Shown here in pieces: positions 54,312 through 62,379 of a stretch of DNA of 64,000 bases. A program made the translations under genes and the position numbers. Origin of the DNA: Verrucomicrobiaceae bacterium. Lineage in GTDB: Bacteria; Verrucomicrobiota; Verrucomicrobiia; Verrucomicrobiales; Verrucomicrobiaceae. Each line of letters begins with the position of its first letter. Within the stretch, counting starts at the first letter, position 1. The stretch spans positions 62,001 through 126,000 of the forward strand of contig CANNQP010000001.1 of NCBI GenBank assembly GCA_947507875.1. The letters are read 5' to 3'. Under the pieces are notes generated by a model that worked only from the letters and a program-made list of their open reading frames with translations, made no database searches and was not told the DNA's origin.

Positions 54312-55724
54312 TCAGGATTTCTCAAGACCAAGGTAGGCCTTGGCGTTAGCATAACAAATGTTGCGAACCATTCCACCCACCAGCTCGATGTCAGCCGGAA
54401 CTAGCCCAGCATCCATGTCTTTGCCCAAAAGATTGCAAAGAGTGCGGCGAAAATATTCGTGACGAGGAAAAGACATGAAACTTCGGCTATCTGTCAGCAT
54501 GCCGATGAATCGACTTAGCAGCCCAAGATTGCTGAGCGCATTGATTTGCCACTCCATGCCTTCTTTTTGATCCAGAAACCACCAGCCTGAGCCGAACTGA
54601 ACTTTTCCCGGCGTCGTCCCATCCGCGAAATTTCCAGCCATGGTCGCAAAGACGTAATTGTCAGCTGGATTCACATTGTAGAGCACGGTCTTGGGCAGAG
54701 CATTCTCTGAATCCAAGGCATTCAAGAAAGCGGACAGAGTCTCAGCCTGTGGAAAATCGCCGATGCTATCGCAACCAACATCGGCACCGATCGCACGAGC
54801 AAGACGTGCATTGTTGTTGCGAATCGGCCCCAGGTGCAACTGCATGGTCCAGCCACGCTTCGCATTCAGTCTTCCTACATGCATCATCACGTAAGTCGCC
54901 AGAATAGCGGTGTCTTCAGGGTAAACGCGCTTCACATGAGAACCACGGTAACGATCAAAGATTCTACGCGCGGCTAACTCCCCGGCAAAGTTGGCATAAC
55001 AAGCATTAAGGCCGTGATCACTCAAGCGTCCGCCAATAGCATGAAACGCGTCATGCCGCCTGGTCAGTGCTTCGAGAAGCGTATCGAGACTTTTCACCTC
55101 GATTCCAGCCTGAGCACCAAGCTTGTCGCACCAAGCGTTCCACGCGAGAGAATTGGAAATCGCAAATGCTTTGTCCGGACGAAAGGTTGGGTAGACACCA
55201 ATCTCAAAGCCATCCTGCGCACACTTCTCATGCCAAGATAGATCGTCAGCGGGATCATCTGTGGTGCATAAGGCACGAACCCGTTGACTGCGCAAAATGT
55301 CTCGCGCCTTCATGGTGCCAGAGCTCATTTGGGATTCCGTCTGATCCCAGATGGATTCAGCATTTTTCTCATTCAAAAGCTCCTCGATGCCGAAGTAGCG
55401 CTTCAGTTCCAAGTGGGTCCAATGATACAGAGGATTGCGCAGGGTATGAGGCACCGTCGCAGCCCATGCGAGGAATTTTTCCTTCGGTGAAGCATTGCCT
55501 GTGATCAAATGCTCTGGAACACCATTGCAACGCATCGCGCGCCATTTGTAATGGTCTCCTTCTAACCAGATTTCGTGAAGATTTCTAAATTGACGATCTT
55601 CTGCGATATCTTTGGGCGGCAAGTGGTTGTGATAATCAATGATGGGCTCGTCCTTAGCAAAATCATGATAAAGACTGCGGGACTGGGCATGAGAAAGCAG
55701 AAAGTCGTCGTGAATAAAAGACAT
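54312..55724 (-). CDS. uxaC: Uronate isomerase
   Basis: 470 residues from the ATG at 55724 (51 upstream codons in frame look non-coding). Family marks: IIDYHNHLPPKDIAEDRQF (metal-binding HxH), GDHYKWRAMR, LCTTDDPADDL and the SRFIGMLTDSRSF segment near the end. The enzyme interconverts glucuronate/fructuronate and galacturonate/tagaturonate, opening pectin and alginate-related uronic acid use. No other uxu or uxa gene is seen in the window. The half-size DMT-type membrane protein starts 208 bp away on the other strand and is a candidate sugar or acid carrier, by position only. Confidence 0.94.
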   Translation of the reverse strand: MSFIHDDFLLSHAQSRSLYHDFAKDEPIIDYHNHLPPKDIAEDRQFRNLHEIWLEGDHYKWRAMRCNGVPEHLITGNASPKEKFLAWAATVPHTLRNPLYHWTHLELKRYFGIEELLNEKNAESIWDQTESQMSSGTMKARDILRSQRVRALCTTDDPADDLSWHEKCAQDGFEIGVYPTFRPDKAFAISNSLAWNAWCDKLGAQAGIEVKSLDTLLEALTRRHDAFHAIGGRLSDHGLNACYANFAGELAARRIFDRYRGSHVKRVYPEDTAILATYVMMHVGRLNAKRGWTMQLHLGPIRNNNARLARAIGADVGCDSIGDFPQAETLSAFLNALDSENALPKTVLYNVNPADNYVFATMAGNFADGTTPGKVQFGSGWWFLDQKEGMEWQINALSNLGLLSRFIGMLTDSRSFMSFPRHEYFRRTLCNLLGKDMDAGLVPADIELVGGMVRNICYANAKAYLGLEKS

Positions 55725-55932
55725 GGTGATCAGAAAAAGGGATTCTTTCTCGGAAATCCGCGGCGAGCAAGAAATCTTCCCCCAGCGATAAAGGAAAACA
55801 CAAGCAGCCCTTCGATGAAGGCCGTTAACTTCATTCCGAGGCAGAAAAGGATTGCCACCTGAACTTTTCCGCATCATTCACGATTTCTATTCGTTCCTCT
55901 ACTCCGTGAATCCTCCGCCAAAAAAATCTAAC

Positions 55933-56481
55933 ATGACCTGGCTAACCTTCGCACTTCTTACCGTTCTGTCCTGGGGCGTTTACGGTGTCATCCTTCATAA
56001 AGGGCGTGGATTCATGCCGATGGGTCCAGAGACACCTCATGCTGGCCTGAAGGCATTTTTATTCGTCTGCATTGCCTATGCACTTATTGGGGTTGTGGCA
56101 GCTCTGGTTTTAAAGGCTCGTGGCTCCAACTGGAGCTTTTCATCTTTGGGTATTTCTTGGAGCTTAGTGGCGGGTGTGGCAGGCGCGCTGGGTGCACTGA
56201 CTTTAGTTCTCGCTCTCGGAGCAGCCTCCCCCATCTACAAAGGTGCAGCCGCAGCCGCAGTGATGCCCATTGTCTTTGCGGGGGCACCCGTTGTGAATAC
56301 CATCACTGCCATGCTTATCCATCCACCCGAAGGTGGGATGAAAGCGATTCCCCTGCCTTTCGTGTTGGGCTGTTTGCTTGCTGTTTCTGGAGCCTTTCTT
56401 GTTGCCAAATTTGCTCCATCCAACACAGCTGGCGCCCCAACAACAAAGGCAGCTGCTTCAACGAGTGCCGCTAAGCATTGA
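55933..56481 (+). CDS. Half-size DMT/EamA-like membrane protein
   Basis: 182 residues from the ATG at 55933 (MTWLTFALLTVLSWGVYGV). Five hydrophobic segments are visible, with conserved small-residue helices (LVAGVAGALGALTLVLALGAA) typical of EamA/DMT carriers, but only one half of the usual 10-helix protein; such units work as dimers. A Thr/Ala-rich tail follows. The substrate is unknown. A 28-codon longer frame exists upstream and was not used because it lacks family features. Confidence 0.6.
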   Translation: MTWLTFALLTVLSWGVYGVILHKGRGFMPMGPETPHAGLKAFLFVCIAYALIGVVAALVLKARGSNWSFSSLGISWSLVAGVAGALGALTLVLALGAASPIYKGAAAAAVMPIVFAGAPVVNTITAMLIHPPEGGMKAIPLPFVLGCLLAVSGAFLVAKFAPSNTAGAPTTKAAASTSAAKH

Positions 56482-56514
56482 TCCATCTCGCTCGCGAGAT
56501 TACCTCAACGTGGC

Positions 56515-57009
56515 ATGAGCACACCGGTCAGTCCTCGCCAGCTATTCCAGCTCCTTGATTCTGGCCGAATCAATCTTGACCAATTCCGCGCCGGAATGGC
56601 GGAATGTGCTCAGGAATTGATTGCCGAAATGGAAGAGGATCGTCTGAATCCTGCAGAAGCTCTGCTGGAACAAGTGCTATCCCGTCGGGCGGCCTCAAAA
56701 CTAACGAAAAATAATACAGAAACACTGATTCGCGAAGCCTTGCAGGCCTTGTCAGAGCTCGAAGATTTTCCACCTGCACGATGGCTGTGGAATGCGGCCC
56801 ACCCGCATATTCCTTTGCACGCTTTCTTTCGCATTCGTCGCAAACCTATCTTTCGGGTGACTCACCTTGAAGCTCTGCCGCAATGGGTGACGGTTTCCCT
56901 CGAATACAGTCTTTCAGGTTCTGCTGAAATCATCCAGGAATCCATTCGATTACGCAGAGATCGACGTGGACGTCTCGGCCTGGAACGAAGAAGTTTACGG
57001 CGAATCTGA
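56515..57009 (+). CDS. Hypothetical cytosolic protein
   Basis: 164 residues, not recognised. Begins MSTPVSPRQLFQLLDSGR, with a helical N-terminal half containing an acidic stretch (ELIAEMEEDRLNPAEALL) and a basic C-terminal end (RLRRDRRGRLGLERRSLRR), so nucleic acid or membrane contact is possible. No signal peptide or membrane segment. It lies 33 bp behind the DMT-type gene on the same strand and converges with trxB. Confidence 0.55.
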   Translation: MSTPVSPRQLFQLLDSGRINLDQFRAGMAECAQELIAEMEEDRLNPAEALLEQVLSRRAASKLTKNNTETLIREALQALSELEDFPPARWLWNAAHPHIPLHAFFRIRRKPIFRVTHLEALPQWVTVSLEYSLSGSAEIIQESIRLRRDRRGRLGLERRSLRRI

Positions 57010-57054
57010 CCCATGGATTCACCTTCAGACCTAGGGATGGTTTGGCAAAAAAGA

Positions 57055-57079
57055 ACCCGCCGCGCAAGCGCGTGCGGGT
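57055..57079. terminator. Hairpin terminator between the hypothetical gene and trxB
   Basis: Two nested arms: ACCCGC (57055-57060) pairs with GCGGGT (57074-57079), and CGCGC (57061-57065) with GCGCG (57068-57072). On the minus strand, in the direction of trxB, it is followed by TTCTTTTTTGCC, a good T run, so it should terminate trxB transcription. Confidence 0.75.
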
Positions 57080-57116
57080 CTAGGAAGGCAAAGCAGACGG
57101 GATGAAAACCGGAGGA

Positions 57117-58049
57117 TCAATGCACGCCCTGAGCAGCAAGATAGCGTTCAGCTTCCAAGGCAGCTGCGCACCCCTGCCCTGCAGCAGTGATCGCTTGGCG
57201 ATAGACATGATCCGCGACATCTCCAGCAGCAAATAAGCCTTCCGTCTTGGTCCGAGTGCCTTCGATTTGCAGAATGTAGCCACCTTCATCGCGATCCACC
57301 AAATCGCCAAGGAAAGCGCCATTGGGCACGTGACCGATCGCGACAAAGACACACTTCACCTCAAGCTCACTCTTCTCGCCCGTGATAAGATTCGTCAGCT
57401 CGACTGCACGCATCTCACCTTTTTCATCCGTCAGGTATTGGCTGACCGTGCTGTTCCAAACAGGCTTGATCTTAGGATTGGCAAGAGCCCGATCGGCCAT
57501 GATCTTGGATGCACGAAGGCTTTCGCGACGGTGGATGAGGTAAACTGTGCTCGCAAATTTGGTGAGGAACCCAGCTTCTTCGCAGGCACTATCACCCCCA
57601 CCGATCACGCAAACGGGCACATTGCGATAAAAAGCACCATCACAAGTCGCACAGCTGGTCAGGCCATGCCCGATAAGCTCTTTCTCATTTGGCAAGCCCA
57701 GGTGCTTCGGTGATGCACCGGTGGCGACGATGACCGCGCGGGCTTGACGAACCGTTCCGTCCTCGCTGATCACGTTAAAGTGTCCTTCTGGCATTTTTTT
57801 AACCTCAGCCACGCTGGTGTATTCGATGCGGGCACCGAAGCGCTCTGCCTGAGCCTGCATATTCATCATGAGCTGGGGTCCCATGATGCCTTCTGGGAAA
57901 CCGGGAAAGTTCTCCACTTCGGTCGTCGTGGTCAGTTGGCCACCAGGCTGACTGCCAGAAAGGATGAGCGGTGAGAAATTCGCACGGCCTGTGTAAATCG
58001 CGGCGGTAAAACCCGCGCAGCCAGTGCCGATGATGATGACATTTTCCAT
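57117..58049 (-). CDS. trxB: Thioredoxin reductase
   Basis: 310 residues from the ATG at 58049 (33 upstream codons are not conserved). FAD motif IIGTGCAGFTAA at 5-16, the redox-active pair Cys133 and Cys136 in TSCATCDGAFY, NADPH-binding VIGGGDSACEEA, and the end GLFAAGDVADHVYRQA. It reduces thioredoxin with NADPH. No thioredoxin gene is adjacent. The riboflavin synthase gene diverges with 139 bp between starts. Confidence 0.95.
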   Translation of the reverse strand: MENVIIIGTGCAGFTAAIYTGRANFSPLILSGSQPGGQLTTTTEVENFPGFPEGIMGPQLMMNMQAQAERFGARIEYTSVAEVKKMPEGHFNVISEDGTVRQARAVIVATGASPKHLGLPNEKELIGHGLTSCATCDGAFYRNVPVCVIGGGDSACEEAGFLTKFASTVYLIHRRESLRASKIMADRALANPKIKPVWNSTVSQYLTDEKGEMRAVELTNLITGEKSELEVKCVFVAIGHVPNGAFLGDLVDRDEGGYILQIEGTRTKTEGLFAAGDVADHVYRQAITAAGQGCAAALEAERYLAAQGVH

Positions 58050-58188
58050 GGTTGAATAGGGAGTTGAGGGAGTGAAAACCATCTCAAGATGGGGAGACCT
58101 TTGGCTTACGCAAGGATTCCTTCCCTGGCCGGAAAAGGATTCCTTCAAGCCACTTGCGCCCCCCCTTACTCCCGCCTACTGGGCCGGC

Positions 58189-58791
58189 ATGTTCACTGGT
58201 CTCGTCGAATCCACAGGCACGGTTTTAACACTCGAACCCAGAGGAGAAAGCGCACGTCTCACCCTTTGTGTGGGGCAGATGGCCTCCGAACTTGCCCTGG
58301 GTGAAAGTGTCGCCGTCAATGGATGCTGTCTAACCGTGACCGAGCGTGATTTGCATCAGCAGACAGCGAGCTTTGATCTTCTCACACGAACGCTGCGAGT
58401 GACTAGCCTGGGTGACTTGCAGGCGGGGAGCTTGGTGAATTTGGAGCGTGCCATGGCACTTGGTACGCGTTTTGGCGGCCATTTGGTTCAAGGGCATGTG
58501 GATAGCACGGCACGCATCCTTGACTGGAGTCAACATGGCCAAGATCATCGGTTAGAAGTTACGCTATCAACTGAAAACCAAGGTCTTGTGATCCCAAAAG
58601 GCTCCATCTGCCTGGATGGCATCTCACTCACGGCTGCAGAGGTTGGGCCCGATAGCGTCACCTGCTGGATCATCCCACACACGCATCAGGTCACCCATTT
58701 GCACCGCAAACGAACCGGCGACCTCATGAATGTCGAATTTGACATGCTCGGCAAATACGTGCGCCAATTGCTTGCCGCACAGAGGTCTTAG
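58189..58791 (+). CDS. ribE: Riboflavin synthase (alpha chain)
   Basis: 200 residues from the ATG at 58189 (MFTGLVESTGTV); the 39-codon upstream frame is not family-like. The two lumazine synthase-like halves are clear: ESVAVNGCCLTV with GHLVQGHVD in the first, and KGSICLDGISLT with MNVEFDMLGKYV in the second. It dismutates 6,7-dimethyl-8-ribityllumazine to riboflavin. Other rib genes are not adjacent. Confidence 0.95.
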   Translation: MFTGLVESTGTVLTLEPRGESARLTLCVGQMASELALGESVAVNGCCLTVTERDLHQQTASFDLLTRTLRVTSLGDLQAGSLVNLERAMALGTRFGGHLVQGHVDSTARILDWSQHGQDHRLEVTLSTENQGLVIPKGSICLDGISLTAAEVGPDSVTCWIIPHTHQVTHLHRKRTGDLMNVEFDMLGKYVRQLLAAQRS

Positions 58792-58897
58792 CCAAAAGCT
58801 AACTTGAGAGCCCTCATGGCCTTCATGCAGAAGTCTTGGCCGATGAATATTTCCATCGACAGAATCCCGCCTCCCGTCGTTTCTTTCTGACCCATCC

Positions 58898-61714
58898 ATG
58901 AAGTCGCTGCTGCATGCCCTCTCGTTCCTCTGTCTTCTCAGTCTTGCCCCGGCCCTTGCTGGCTGGCCCCAAGACCAGAGTGATCTCAAGGCTGATCCCA
59001 AGGCCGAGTTTGGTCAGTTAGAAAATGGATTGCGCTACGTCATCTTGGCCAATCAGGAGCCACCTGGACGAGCCAGCATTCGTCTATACATGGATGTGGG
59101 TTCCCTCATGGAGGAAGATGATCAGCAGGGCATGGCTCACTTCTTGGAACACATGGCCTTCAATGGCAGCCGTCATTTCCCCGGGGGCGAGATGATCGAA
59201 TACTTCCAGCGCCTAGGCATGGGTTTCGGCGCGGACACGAATGCTCACACGTCATTCAAAGAGACCGTTTACATGCTGGAGCTGCCCAAGGTGGAGCCTA
59301 AACTGATCACGGAGGGCATGCAGCTTTTCCGCGATTACCTCGATGGCATGACTCTTGGGGAAAAAGAAATCGACAAGGAGCGTGGCATCATCCTGAGTGA
59401 AAAACTCAGTCGAGATAGCATCGAATACCGGACTCAAATTGCAGGCTACGAATTCGCACTTCCCGATTCCTTGCTTCCGAAGCGCTTGCCGATTGGCATT
59501 GAAAAAACGCTCAAAACCATGGGAAGACAGCGGTTTGTCGATTTCTACAAGAAATGGTACACGCCCAAAAGGGCGATGATTGTGGCTGTGGGTGACTTCA
59601 GCGACCTCGCCACAGTCAAGGCTGAAATCGTCAAAAACTTCGCTGATGCCAAGTCTCCCGAAGCAGACGCTGCCGATCCGAGCCTGGGGAAGATCACCAC
59701 GGGGCGCGGAGTTATTGCAAAGCTGCACACAGAAATGGAAGCCAGTGCCGTGGACATCTCCTTGGAAATCGTGCGTCCCGCCAAGAATAAGCCTGACTCA
59801 GCGGAGACACGTCGTGAAAAAATGGTTCGTGACCTCGCTGACTCCATGCTGAACCAGCGCTTCTCCAAGCTAGCCAAAGCCAAGGACACTCCTATCCTTG
59901 GAGCTGAATCCTACAGCTACGAATACTTGGAGTTTGTGAACGTGACTGGCGCCATGGCACAATGCGCTCCCGAAAACTGGAATCGCGCGCTTGAACTTCT
60001 GGAAACAGAGGTCCGTCGCGCCGTGCAGCATGGCTTTACCTCGGCTGAGTTCGAAGAAGCCAAGGCCTCCCTACTCAAAGCCGTCGAACTCAGAGCTGCT
60101 CAAGCAGACACTCGCAAATCACGTGATCTAGCCAGCGGTTTGGTCAGTGTCATCGCTTCGAACAAAGTCTTCACGCATCCCTCGGATGACCTGAAACGCG
60201 TGCAAACCGCCATGGCCAAGCTTAGCCCTGAAGATTGCCACCAAGCGTTTGTCGAAAGCTGGAAGAGCCAAGACATTCAAATCTTCCTCGGAGGCAAATT
60301 GAAGCTCGGCGGCGATGCTTCCGCACAGATCATTGAAGCTTACGCGGCCAGCACCAAAAAACCGGTCGAAGCCCCCGCGAAAGAAGAAATCGGCATCTTT
60401 GGTTATGTTGACTTTGGTGCTCCAGGAAAAATCGTGCATCAAGCGGTAGTCAAAGACCTCGACATCACCCAAGCACGTTTTACCAACCAAGTGCGTGCCA
60501 ACATCAAACCAACTCCCTTCGAGAAAGGCACGATCCGAGTCACCTTGAACTTCGGGGGGGGCAAGCTCACCGCTCCTTCAGACAAGCCTGGCCTCATTCC
60601 TTTCGCCCAAAGCACGTTCATCTCAGGGGGCCTCAAAGCTCATAGCGCGGATGACCTTCGCCGATTGTTTGCTAGCAAGACAGTGGGCATGGATTTCAAC
60701 GTCGGGGATGAATCCTTCACCCTCAGCGGTCGCACGACACCGGCAGATCTAGAAGCACAACTTCAACTGCTGACTGCTTTCTTGACCGCTCCTGGCTATC
60801 GAGAAGAAGCCGAAAGACAGTTCCGTCAAAATCTTGATCCGATGTACATTCAGCTCGCTCATACGGCTGAGGGCATCATGAATGACAAGGTCGTGTCTTA
60901 TCTTCATGGCGGCGACTTCCGCTTTGGATTTCCCGATAAAGCTGAGCTAGAAAAGCGCAATCTTGCCGAACTGGAAGCTTGGCTGAAGATCCCTCTGGCG
61001 TCCGATTACCTAGAAGTCTCGATCGTGGGCGACGTTGATCCCAGCAAGGCCCTTCAAGCGCTTGCCAAAACGCTCGGCGCGCTACCTCCACGAGCTGAAC
61101 AGAAGCCGAACTACGCTCAAGAACGCAAGATTTCATTCCCCTCTCCAGGCACCAAAGAACTGAGCTTTGTCACTGAAATTCCCAAAGCTGTTGCGGCTCT
61201 TTATTGGCCCACAGGTGACATGCTCGATATTCAGCGCACACGCCGACTGACGCTCCTCGGCTCGATTTTGGATGATCGCCTGCGCGTGAAAGTCCGTGAA
61301 GAGCTTGGAGAAACATACAGCCCTGCCTGTTACCATGTCGCTAGCGATACCTTCACGGGATATGGCTACATGACGGCGATGATCGAGTGCAAACCTGAAC
61401 AGGCCAAGCCCATCAGCGAACTTGTCGTCAAAATAGCCAACGAACTGGCGACGGGTGAAATCAGTGACGACGAATTCGACAGAGCCAAAAAACCAATCCT
61501 ATCGCAACTGGAACAGATGCGCCGTGACAACCGGTACTGGGCACAAAATGTCGTGAGAAACTGTCAGGAGCATCCCGAACGAATTCAGTGGAGCCTCAAT
61601 CTTGTCTCGGACTTCACCGCGATCACCAAGGCCGACATGACTGAATTGGCCAAGCAATACCTGAAGCAGTCACGCGCCCTTGGAGTCAACGTGATGCCGC
61701 AAGCCTCCAAGTGA
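58898..61714 (+). CDS. M16-family insulinase-like zinc protease
   Basis: 938 residues with a signal peptide (MKSLLHALSFLCLLSLAPALA). The inverse zinc motif HFLEH (His81, Glu84, His85) and a downstream glutamate in the GEKEIDKERGIILSE region define an active N-terminal half. The C-terminal half (KISFPSPGTKELSF, DRLRVKVREELGETYSPAC) is the non-catalytic partner domain usual in M16 proteins, fused in one chain as in pitrilysin. It is likely periplasmic and degrades small peptides. The rdgB gene starts 29 bp after its stop. Confidence 0.93.
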   Translation: MKSLLHALSFLCLLSLAPALAGWPQDQSDLKADPKAEFGQLENGLRYVILANQEPPGRASIRLYMDVGSLMEEDDQQGMAHFLEHMAFNGSRHFPGGEMIEYFQRLGMGFGADTNAHTSFKETVYMLELPKVEPKLITEGMQLFRDYLDGMTLGEKEIDKERGIILSEKLSRDSIEYRTQIAGYEFALPDSLLPKRLPIGIEKTLKTMGRQRFVDFYKKWYTPKRAMIVAVGDFSDLATVKAEIVKNFADAKSPEADAADPSLGKITTGRGVIAKLHTEMEASAVDISLEIVRPAKNKPDSAETRREKMVRDLADSMLNQRFSKLAKAKDTPILGAESYSYEYLEFVNVTGAMAQCAPENWNRALELLETEVRRAVQHGFTSAEFEEAKASLLKAVELRAAQADTRKSRDLASGLVSVIASNKVFTHPSDDLKRVQTAMAKLSPEDCHQAFVESWKSQDIQIFLGGKLKLGGDASAQIIEAYAASTKKPVEAPAKEEIGIFGYVDFGAPGKIVHQAVVKDLDITQARFTNQVRANIKPTPFEKGTIRVTLNFGGGKLTAPSDKPGLIPFAQSTFISGGLKAHSADDLRRLFASKTVGMDFNVGDESFTLSGRTTPADLEAQLQLLTAFLTAPGYREEAERQFRQNLDPMYIQLAHTAEGIMNDKVVSYLHGGDFRFGFPDKAELEKRNLAELEAWLKIPLASDYLEVSIVGDVDPSKALQALAKTLGALPPRAEQKPNYAQERKISFPSPGTKELSFVTEIPKAVAALYWPTGDMLDIQRTRRLTLLGSILDDRLRVKVREELGETYSPACYHVASDTFTGYGYMTAMIECKPEQAKPISELVVKIANELATGEISDDEFDRAKKPILSQLEQMRRDNRYWAQNVVRNCQEHPERIQWSLNLVSDFTAITKADMTELAKQYLKQSRALGVNVMPQASK

Positions 61715-61743
61715 TCCTTCCTGATTCTGTTCCACACGCCCTT

Positions 61744-62340
61744 ATGCAGTCCATCATCTTTGCAACCTCCAACGCTCATAAGGTTCAAGAAGTCGCAGGA
61801 ATGCTTGGGCCGGCTTGGCAGGTTCAAGGTTTAACTAATTTTCCTCAGGTTGAACTTCCTGAAGAGACTGGAACGACCTTTGAAGCCAATGCCATTTTGA
61901 AAGCCAAAGCCGCCAGTGTTGCCCTTCTTGGTCACTGGGTTCTGGCTGATGATTCTGGACTCGAAGTCGATGCTCTGAATGGACAGCCAGGGGTGTATTC
62001 CGCACGTTATGCAGGTCCCCAAGCGACTGACGCAGACAACCGAACCAAGCTGAAGCATGAATTGGGAAAGCTAACTCCAAGCATATTTCGTGGTCGTTTT
62101 CGTTGCTGCCTTGCCCTGGCCAAAGAGGGTCAGATCCTGCACCTCACGCATGGCACCGTCGAAGGACAACTTCGTCTCGATGAACAAGGCAACGGTGGTT
62201 TTGGCTACGACCCGCTGTTCCAGCCCGATGGGTTCGATGATACGTTTGGTGTTCTGCCTGCCGAGATCAAAAACCAGCTCAGCCACCGTGCGAGAGCTCT
62301 TCAGGACATGCAGAACTGGCTGAAGTCGCACGAAGGCTAA
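61744..62340 (+). CDS. rdgB: RdgB/HAM1 non-canonical purine NTP pyrophosphatase
   Basis: 198 residues from the ATG at 61744 (a GTG at 61711 overlapping the M16 stop is an alternative). The family pattern is complete: FATSNAHKVQEV at the start, FEANAILKAKAAS, ADDSGLEVDALNGQPGVYSARYAG in pieces, GFGYDPLFQPDGF and the final LSHRARALQ. It removes ITP, dITP and XTP from the nucleotide pool to keep them out of DNA. Confidence 0.95.
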   Translation: MQSIIFATSNAHKVQEVAGMLGPAWQVQGLTNFPQVELPEETGTTFEANAILKAKAASVALLGHWVLADDSGLEVDALNGQPGVYSARYAGPQATDADNRTKLKHELGKLTPSIFRGRFRCCLALAKEGQILHLTHGTVEGQLRLDEQGNGGFGYDPLFQPDGFDDTFGVLPAEIKNQLSHRARALQDMQNWLKSHEG

Positions 62341-62379
62341 CTTTTGAGATCCTGCTTTCACAAGCGCTGAGAGCTAGAG

